Part shown: one piece after another, positions 6,338 through 15,300 of the stretch | How the letters are laid out: each line of letters opens with the position of its first letter | How positions within the stretch are numbered: position 1 is the stretch's first letter | The notes under the pieces: model-generated | Databases searched by the model: none | The model's input: the letters and a program-made list of their open reading frames with translations, nothing else | What the model was told of the DNA's origin: nothing | Assembly: GCA_023253905.1 (NCBI GenBank) | Contig: JALREG010000395.1 | Coordinates: 1-17,836 of the forward strand | Length of the DNA: 17,836 bases | Origin: Burkholderiaceae bacterium | GTDB lineage: Bacteria > Pseudomonadota > Gammaproteobacteria > Burkholderiales > Burkholderiaceae | Reading direction: 5' to 3' | Made by a program: the position numbers and the translations under genes

Positions 6338-9300
6338 ATGGATTTCGGTTTCTTTCGGTCGGCGTCGCGCGGTTCCTTTCGGCTGGTTTCCTCGAACGAG
6401 TCGGGAGGGGGCAGACAGCTTGAGATTCCCGCCGGCCGAACCACACGAATCGGCGCCCTGGCGGGCGAAACCTTTGAAGTCATCGACACCGCAACCGGTC
6501 GCGCGGTCCGCAAGCTGAGCGCGCGCCGAATCGGCCGCGCCCTGTACCTTCAACTCGGCGATGCGGGCGCCGCCACCCTGGTCATCGAAAGCTTTTTCGC
6601 CAACGCTTCGGAAGGGTTGGACAGGCTACTTGCGCGTAGCGAGCGGGACGGCAGGCTCCGCTACCTCACCGCTGACGGCGAGCCGCTTAGTCTTGAGGCC
6701 CTGGATGGCACGCCCCAGCCGCTGAATCTGGCGGTCTGGCGCTCGCCGCCCGCCGTCGTGGAAGCGCCTCCGGAACCCCCGCCCCCTCCGCTCGCGACGA
6801 CCGACGCGGGCACTGGCGCTGGCTCCAGCACCGATGCTGCCGGAGCGGGCAAAGGCCTGGGCGGCTCGACTGGCATCCTTCTGGGCGGCCTCGGCCTGGC
6901 TGCAGCCGCTGGCGGCGGCGGCGGCGGCGGCGGTGGTAGTGGTGGCGCTGTCGCTGCACAGATACCCGCACCGCCTCCGCGCCCGCTCTCGGTCTTTGCC
7001 GACGAGGCGAAGACCGACGGCGTGCTGTCCGGCACCGAACTCTCCGACGGGACCACCATCACCGTCCACCTCGCAGCAGGAACCTTGGCTGGCCAGCGGC
7101 TCACGCTCATCCTGCGGGCGCCCGACGGCACTTCTGCAGAACTGAGTCAGCCGCTGACCGACGCTCAGATCGCCGCCAAGGTGGCAGTGCGCACGCTGAC
7201 CACGGCTGACTTCGCCCAGAAAGGGCTGAACCCGATCGGCGGCGCCTGGAAGGTGGAAGCGCGGATTGATGACACCTACGGACAGTCAAGCGCCCTCACT
7301 GCTTTCGACTTCGCGGTGGACGCTGCCATCGACGTGTTGCTCACCGTCACCGCTGGCCCCGTCAGCACCGGGGTCGGTATCAGGGCCTTCGACACCGTGG
7401 GGCGCCCGATTCGCCTCTACGACACAAACGATCAGTTGCGCGACTACATCCCGGTTGAGAGCGATGGCACGGCGCGATTCAGGATCCGAAACATCGGCTA
7501 CACAGGCCCCGTTCTGTTCCGGGCAGTCGATCTGAATGGCGCAGCCCCCAACTTCGACGATGAAGTCTCCCGTGAAATGCGCTCGCTCGGTATTGACCTG
7601 CGGGCTGTCGAAGTCATCGATGCGGCCAATCCGAAATATCGTAAGGTCGGCGATAGCGCCCTCCTGGAAGTCAATATCACCCCGCTCACTGAACTCGCCG
7701 CCCGCCTGGCCGGTGCAACCGAGAGCAGTGCGCCGGCGCAGGGCGCCTCAGTTATCTCGGCCAACCAACAGGTGGCAAAGGCCTTTGGGCTTGAAGGCAT
7801 GTCGATCACCGACCGGCCTGTCGCAACGAACTCGCCGCAATTCATGACTGGCAATGGCGCGGTGCTCACCAACGCCGAAAAATATGGTCTGGCCCTCGCG
7901 AAACTGTCCGGCGTAGATTCGCTCAACAATGGCCGCATCTCTGACACGCTCGAGCAGTTCGAGCGGTCGCTGAAGGAGAGCATCGCCAACAGCAAGCCCG
8001 GCGAACTATCAGCGCTTGGGCGCGATCTGCTCGACCAGGGCCGCGACGTGGCCCTCGCAGCTGCCAAAGAGGGAACCGGGACCTTCGCAAGCCAAACGCC
8101 CGCCATGCCGATGCGCACGCTTCTTGGTGAATTGCGTATCGATTCACAGACCCTGGGCGCCAACACCCTCACCATCAAGGGAAAGGCCCTGCCCGGTGGA
8201 CACGTTTCTTTCGACGTCATCTCGCCAGAAACCGGCCCGAGCAAGCTCGGCCCGTTTACCGTCGAGGCTGATGGTTCGTTCAACATCCAGATCCCAGCCA
8301 AAGCCATTGATACCGTTCTGATCACCTCGGTCGACGCGCTGGGCGCAACCGTAGGCGAACCGCTGCAGGCTCCCTCTGCACCCAAACTGCTCACCACCAG
8401 CCTCACGCAAGTTCAAGGCTCGGGCACCCCCGGGGATCGTGTTGAGCTTCGATTCCTCGATAACGGCGGCACGCGCTCCGAGCCCGTGATCGTCACCATC
8501 GGCGAAACCGGGCAGTGGCTCTACGCTTTTCCGAGTCAATCGCCTTCACCGCTCAAGGTTGAGGCCCGAACGATAGACCCTGAAGGCAATGTGTCGTGGA
8601 TGACCGAGAAAGCGGTCGGACAGCCCCTTCTCGGCCTCTTCGCAACCGGTGGCCTCGACGGCTATCTGAACGCTGGGGAGATGGCCACCTCGAAGCTCAA
8701 CCTCGAGGTCACGCTGCCCGTTGATGCCTTGCCTGGGGACATCGTGCGGAGCGTCCTCACGCGCCCGGACGGCGGCGAGAGCATGATCAGCATCACGCTC
8801 CGCCCGGCTGATGTGGTGAACAAGCGGCTTGCGGTTGAATTCCCGCTCCCCAGCACGGGCGATGGCACATACGAGACCGCGACTACGCTCAGAAGCCCGG
8901 ATGGCGGCACTGCAGCCCTTCGCTCGATGCTGGTGGTGGATACGGCAGCACCGGTTGCACCCGTCCTCGACTCAGCATCGGGGCTGTGGCTCACCGGACG
9001 CACCGAGCCTGGGGCCAGGGTCGACGTGCGGACCTCTGACAACAAGGTGCTGGGCATCTCGGAAGTTGCCGGACGCGAGGGCCTATGGGCCATCCGGCTG
9101 GACAAACCGATCAGTCCGGCGACCGAACTGAAGCTCCAGGCCACCGATCTCGCCGGCAACAAGAGCGTGGTGACCCCCGGGGTCTCGACCGCGCCCGATG
9201 TATCGATTTTGATGGCGGTCGATGACGACGCGCCTTCGATGGGGCTGCTCTTTTTCGGCGCTCGAACCGACGACGTGAGCCCCCTTTTCGTGGGCACCCT

Positions 9301-12300
9301 GCGCCAGCCACTCAAGGCAACCGAGCAACTGGTGATCTATCGGGACAACATCGCGGTGGGCACCGCCTCCATCGACCAGAACAATGCAACCAGCTGGTCA
9401 TTTCAGGACGGTACGGGCCCGTCCGGAAGCCTGCGCGCACCGCTTTCCCAGAACCCTGATGGCACGAGCTACGCTTACATCGCAAAGATCGAGGAAAAGG
9501 GCTATGCGCCGCGCGCGTCGGCCCCCTTCCAACTCGCGGTCTTTGAGGCCGCCCCTGCCATCAACGGCGCAGCCGTCCCGGCAGCCGGCGATGGCAGCGT
9601 GGACTGGACCGATCTCTCCGAACAAGGCGGCGTACGGCTGGTGCTGAGACTGCCCGACCGCGCCGCCGTGGGCGACCGCTACACGTCAGTCATTGGTAAC
9701 CCGCTGAGCGAAAGCCTGACGCTCACCAACCTGATCACCGAGAGCCACCTCGGTGCCGGCAACGTGGTTCAGGTTGTCCCTCGCAATTGGCTGATCCATG
9801 CCGGCCAGTATCAGGTTGACACCACCTACACCTCATCTGTCACGAGCCTCGCCGGGCAGGGTTCACGCACGCGTTTCACCCTTAACCTCGCTCCGATCGC
9901 TGTCCGCGAAACGCCCCTCGATGACCTGCTGGTGGCGGGAGACCTTCCCGTCTCCTACAACTCTGGCGACGGAAATGACACCCTGATCGGTGGCATCGGC
10001 AACGACACACTCAATGCCGGCGCCGGAAACGATTCGGTGAGCGGCGGCGCAGGCAACGACGTCATCTACGGTGATGGCGCCGACTTTCTATTCGGCGGCC
10101 CAGGCGACGATCGCTTCACCATGGGTAACCCCACCGGGGTGATCCTGCGCGGCAATGAAGGTACCAATACGCTCGACATGACGCCGATCACGCGCCAGCC
10201 GATCGTGCTGAAGCTATTCGGTCAGGGCGAATTCAAGATCTATGTCTCCGACGTGCAGTTTGCGCCGGGTTACGAGGTGACCGAGGCCGGGCTCGCGAAC
10301 ACTCCCTGGAAGCTGACGGTCAGCGGCTTTGAAGTCACCGAGTTTGCGCTGGGCGGGCAGCCCTGGACCGTGCTGGGAAGCCGATTCGACGACAAGATCT
10401 TTGGCGGCAGCAACGACGATACGCTGTTCGGCGCCCTGGGCAATGACACCTTGAACGGGGCAGCGGGCAACGACCAGACCGACTACCGCGACGCATCCGG
10501 GCCGGTTGATGTCAACCTGCTGACCGGTCTGGCCACTGGCTCCGAGGGAGCCGACACCCTGATCAGCATCGAAAAAATCGGTGGCACAGCGTTCAACGAC
10601 ACGATCACCAGTGGCGCGGGTAACGATACCGTCATGGGGCGCGACGGGGTCGACCGATTTGTGATTCATGGTGGCCGCGACGTGGTGAGCGACCTGGGTC
10701 AAGGTGCTGACGAACTGCAGGTGCAGACCGGCGCCCGCGCCGAGGTGAGCGTTGTACAGACCTGGAGCGCCACCGAAAACAGCTATGCCGAGGGCCAGGC
10801 TGCGCTGACCTCGTCGGGCTTCGCGGTGAATCTCGCGGCGGTCAACCGCGGTGGTGGTTGGCAGGTCACCAACACGGGCGCCGCTGCACTCTTTACCGGC
10901 TCCCGGTTCAACGACACGCTGACTGGCGGCGCACAGTCGGATACGCTGACCGGACTTGAAGGCGATGACAGTCTCACTGGTGGTCTCAGCGGAGACACGA
11001 TCGAGATCACCGCTGGCGTCGACACGCTCACCGACCTCGGTCGCGGTCTGGACATCGTGCACGTCGAAGCGGGCGCCACACTGAACGCCGATGTGGTGGC
11101 GACATGGAACGCAGGCCCCACCAGCTATAACTGGGGGAACGTCAATCTGTTCACCCCGGGCATTTCCGTAGACCTGAGCGCTGTGTCTAAAGGCCGCGGC
11201 TGGAAGCTCACCAACACCGGCGCGGCCTCGAGCTTTATCGGCTCAGATCTCACCGACACGTTGATCGGTGGCGAAGGTAACGACACGCTGCGCGGAGGGC
11301 CCGGTAACGATTCGCTGTCAGGCGCTCAGGGTGTTGATCTGTTCGACGTCGACTCGGGCACCGACGCCATCGCCGACCTGGGTCTGGGGCATGACATCCT
11401 GAAAGTGGCGGCCTTGGGCCGCGTCGACGCAACCGTCGTTGGCCCCTGGACTGCCGGCCCTGGCAGCGAGAATCTGGGCACAGCCAACATCAACACCGTT
11501 GGGCAGACGGTCGATCTCAGTACCGTGGCGAGCGGCGCAGGTTGGAACATCTCGAACATCGGTAGCAGCGCGTCGATCAAAGGCTCAATCTGGAACGACA
11601 CCGTCAGCGGTGGAACAGGCGATGACACCCTCCGCGGTTTAAACGGTGACGACAGTCTCACCGGCGGCGCAGGCATCGATCTCTTTGTGATCGACCTCGG
11701 TACCGACCAGGCGAGCGACATCGGTCAGGGAGTGGATATCGTTCAGGTGGCCTCCGGCAGCACCCTGAACGGAATCGTCACGGGCGCGTGGACCGCCACC
11801 TCGGCGAGCAACAACAGCGGTACGGCCAACCTCACCGCCTCGGGTGTCGACATCAACCTTGAGGCGATTGCAAGCGGAAACGGCTGGCGGGTGAACAATA
11901 CCGGCGCGCGCGCATCCTTTACCGGTTCAATGCTTGCGGACTCCATCACGGGTGGCACGGGCGACGACACCCTGCGCGGCGCCGGTGGCAATGATCAGAT
12001 CAGCGCGGGCGCGGGCGGCGATACCGTGGTGGTTGATGCCGGAACCGATACCTTCAACGACCTCGGCAGCGGCCTGGACGTTCTCCAGGTAGCCACTGGC
12101 GCCACGGTCAACGCAACCGCCACCGGCACCTGGACATCACCGTCCGCCAGTCGCAATGATGGCAATGCAAACATCACCACAGGCGGCCTCGCAATTGACC
12201 TCACCGCAATCACTGCAGGGGCCGGCTGGAATGTACTCAACACTGGCGCAGCAACCCGCCTCACGGGTTCAGCGCGTAACGACACCCTCACCGGCGGCAG

Positions 12301-15300
12301 CGGCGATGACACGATCGAAGGCGGCGTAGGTAACGACCGCATCACCGCTGGCCAGGGAGCCGACTCCATTTTGGCAAACGGAGGGACGGATTCAATTCTC
12401 GACCTCGGTCGGGGTCTCGACGTGCTCGTGGTGAGCAACGGCGCCACCGCCGAGGCGAGCGTTGTCGAAGACTGGACCGCAACGTCCGCCAGCCGCAACG
12501 ATGGCACGGCCCGGCTCTCGAGTTCGGGCCGCAACGTGGTGCTCACCGCCATCACCGCAGGGCTGGGCTGGTATGTTGAAAACACCGGATCGGCCGCGTT
12601 GTTCGCGGGCTCAGCGCTCGAAGATACCCTGGTCGGCGCATCGGGTAACGATACCCTCCGGGGCGGTGTGTCGAACGACACCCTCACCGGCGGCACTGGC
12701 GCGGATCTTTTCGACGCCGACAGCGGCGTCGACAGCATCGTCGATCTTGGCATCGGCGCTGACCGATTGCGTATCGCTTCTGGCGTCACCGTCAACGCTA
12801 GCGTCGCTGGCGATTGGACCGCTGGGGCCGACAGCACCAACCAGGGCACTGCCAACCTGAGTAGTGCCGGGCGTTTGGTTGACCTGTCGGCCATCACCAC
12901 CGATAACGGCTGGAACGTCGTCAACCTCGGCGCTGGTGCCGCGTTCACGGGCTCTGGGCTGGCAGACACCCTGACAGGAGGCGTAGGCGCCGATACGCTA
13001 CGCGGCGGCCCGGGTAACGATGTCCTGCTTGCAGGCAGTGGTGATGATCTGGTGATCATCGATTTCGGAACCGACACCCTGAGCGACATCGGTCAGGGGA
13101 CGGACATCCTGCAAATTGAGTCGGCCGCGGTCTTGAATGGTACGGTGACCGGTGCCTGGACCGCCACCTCAGCGAGCCGCAACAGCGGCACCGCCACCCT
13201 CACCACCTCGGGCGTCTCGGTCAATCTCGCGGCTATCACCGCAGCCGGTAGCGGATGGACGCTGACCAACACCGGCTCCGCGACCTCGCTCACCGGGTCT
13301 GCGCGTAACGACACCCTGGTGGGCGGTGACTTCGACGATACGCTTCAGGGCAGTGCTGGCAATGACCGCGTCACGGCGGGCGCTGGCGCCGATACCGTGA
13401 TCGTCGACTCCGGCACCGACACGTTCACCGACCTCGGCAATGGCACTGACGTACTGCGCGTCACCGCTCTCACGGCTACCGTCAACGCCACGGTCGTACA
13501 ACCCTGGACGTCAACGTCGGCGAGTCGCAACGACGGCCGTGCGCTGGTTGTTACGCCCGGACTCGCAGTCAACCTCTCAGCCGTGGTGCAAGGCCTCGGT
13601 TGGGACGTGAGAAACACAGCGGCTGCCACCACGCTCACCGGGTCGACGCGAAACGACACACTCACAGGCGGCGATGCGGGTGACGACACGATCATCGGCG
13701 GGCCAGGCGACGACAGCCTGCTCGGTGGTCTCGGCAATGACCTGCTCGATTACTCAGCCGCACCCTCCGCGGTGTCGGTCGATTTGGGTAACGAATCGTC
13801 AGCAGGCGGCGCCGGCACCGATGCGCTGATCAGTTTCGAACGAGTGAAGGGGTCGCTCTTTGGCGACACCATCGCGGGAAGCGGCGGCAACGACACCTTT
13901 ACCGGACTCGCAGGCGCCGACCGGTTCGAGATTGCTGCCGGCGTCGACACCATCACCGATCTCGGCACCGACGCCGACGTCGTGGTCGTCACGGGTAGCA
14001 CTACCCGGGTGGAGGCGGATCTGGCTGCCGCCTGGACCGCTACGGCAGCAAGCAGCAACGCCGGATCGGCGCTTCTTCGCACCAACGGCCTCGCGATCGA
14101 CCTCACTGCCGTGGTGTCCGGCTTGGGCTGGACCTTGGTCAACAGCGGCGCGGCCACCACCCTCACCGGCTCGGCGCTCGCCGACACCATCACCGGCGGC
14201 GCGGGCAACGATACGATTAAAGGTAATGCAGGAGCCGACCGGTTCCTGATCACCGCGGGCACCGATTCGGTTCTGGACGTCGGAAACGGCGTCGATGTCA
14301 TCATCGTAAGCGCTGGCGCAACGGTTGATGCGACCGTCACTCAGCCCTGGACTGCCACGTCGGCAAGCAGCAATGCAGGGACCGCGCGAATCGGCAGCGC
14401 GGGCGTCAGCATGGACCTGACCGCAATCAACACAGGTCTTGGCTGGCGGCTCAGTAACAGCGGAAGCGCAACCTCACTCACGGGATCCGCGCTCCAGGAC
14501 ACCCTTGAAGGCGGAAGCGGCGATGACACCTTGTCGGGTGCTGCCGGGAACGACACGATCGATGGTGCGGGCGGTTTCGATCTGGTTGACTATCAATTCG
14601 CCGTCGCCGCGGTGACGGTCGATTTGACCGCTGGAACCGCTTCGGGTGGTGCAGGCAGTGATGCGCTTTCCAATATCGAACAGATTCGTGGTTCAGCCTA
14701 CAACGACACGTTCACGGGAAGCGCGGGGGACAACACGCTCACTGGCGGTCTGGGCAATGACACTTTCCAGATCACCGCTGGCTCGGACACGGTCACGGAC
14801 CTGGGTCTTGGTGGCGATGTGGTGGTGGTGTCCGCAGGCGCCACGCTGACGGCAACCATAGGCGCAACCTGGAGCGCCAGTGCCGCCAGCCGGAACGAGG
14901 GCATCGCAACACTCAACACAGCAGGCCTTGACGTCAATCTGTCGCTGATCACCGCGGGCGTGGGCTGGAGGATCAACAACAGCACCACCGCCGCCCGGCT
15001 TACCGGATCGAGCCTCAATGACACGCTGTCGGGCGCCCTGGGGAGTGACACGCTGGTCGGCGGCCCGGGTAACGATACTTTCCTGGTCACCGGCGGCGTT
15101 GACACGGTGAGCGATCTCGGAAGCGGCGTCGATATTCTTCGGGTCTCGAGCGGCTCAAGCGCCAACGCCACGCTTGCCAACGCATGGACCGCCACCAGCG
15201 ACAGCCGAAACGATGGCCTGGTCACCGTCACAACCCCTGGCCTCACGATCAATCTCGCAGCCATCACGACAGGAAGCGGTTGGCGCGTCACCAACACCGG

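Noticed and set aside
6661..7131. Minus-strand frame rich in proline opposite the adhesin linker
   Set aside because: It is the complement of the glycine-rich linker; the proline run comes from the (GGC)n tract and has no gene context.
11995..13089. 364-codon minus-strand frame inside the adhesin repeats (with similar ones at 7498-8406, 8662-9315, 14698-15354 and 16915-17712)
   Set aside because: These are long because the antisense of the repetitive GC-rich codons rarely contains stops. The products are low-complexity Pro-Val-Ser strings that repeat with the adhesin period, without plausible starts.
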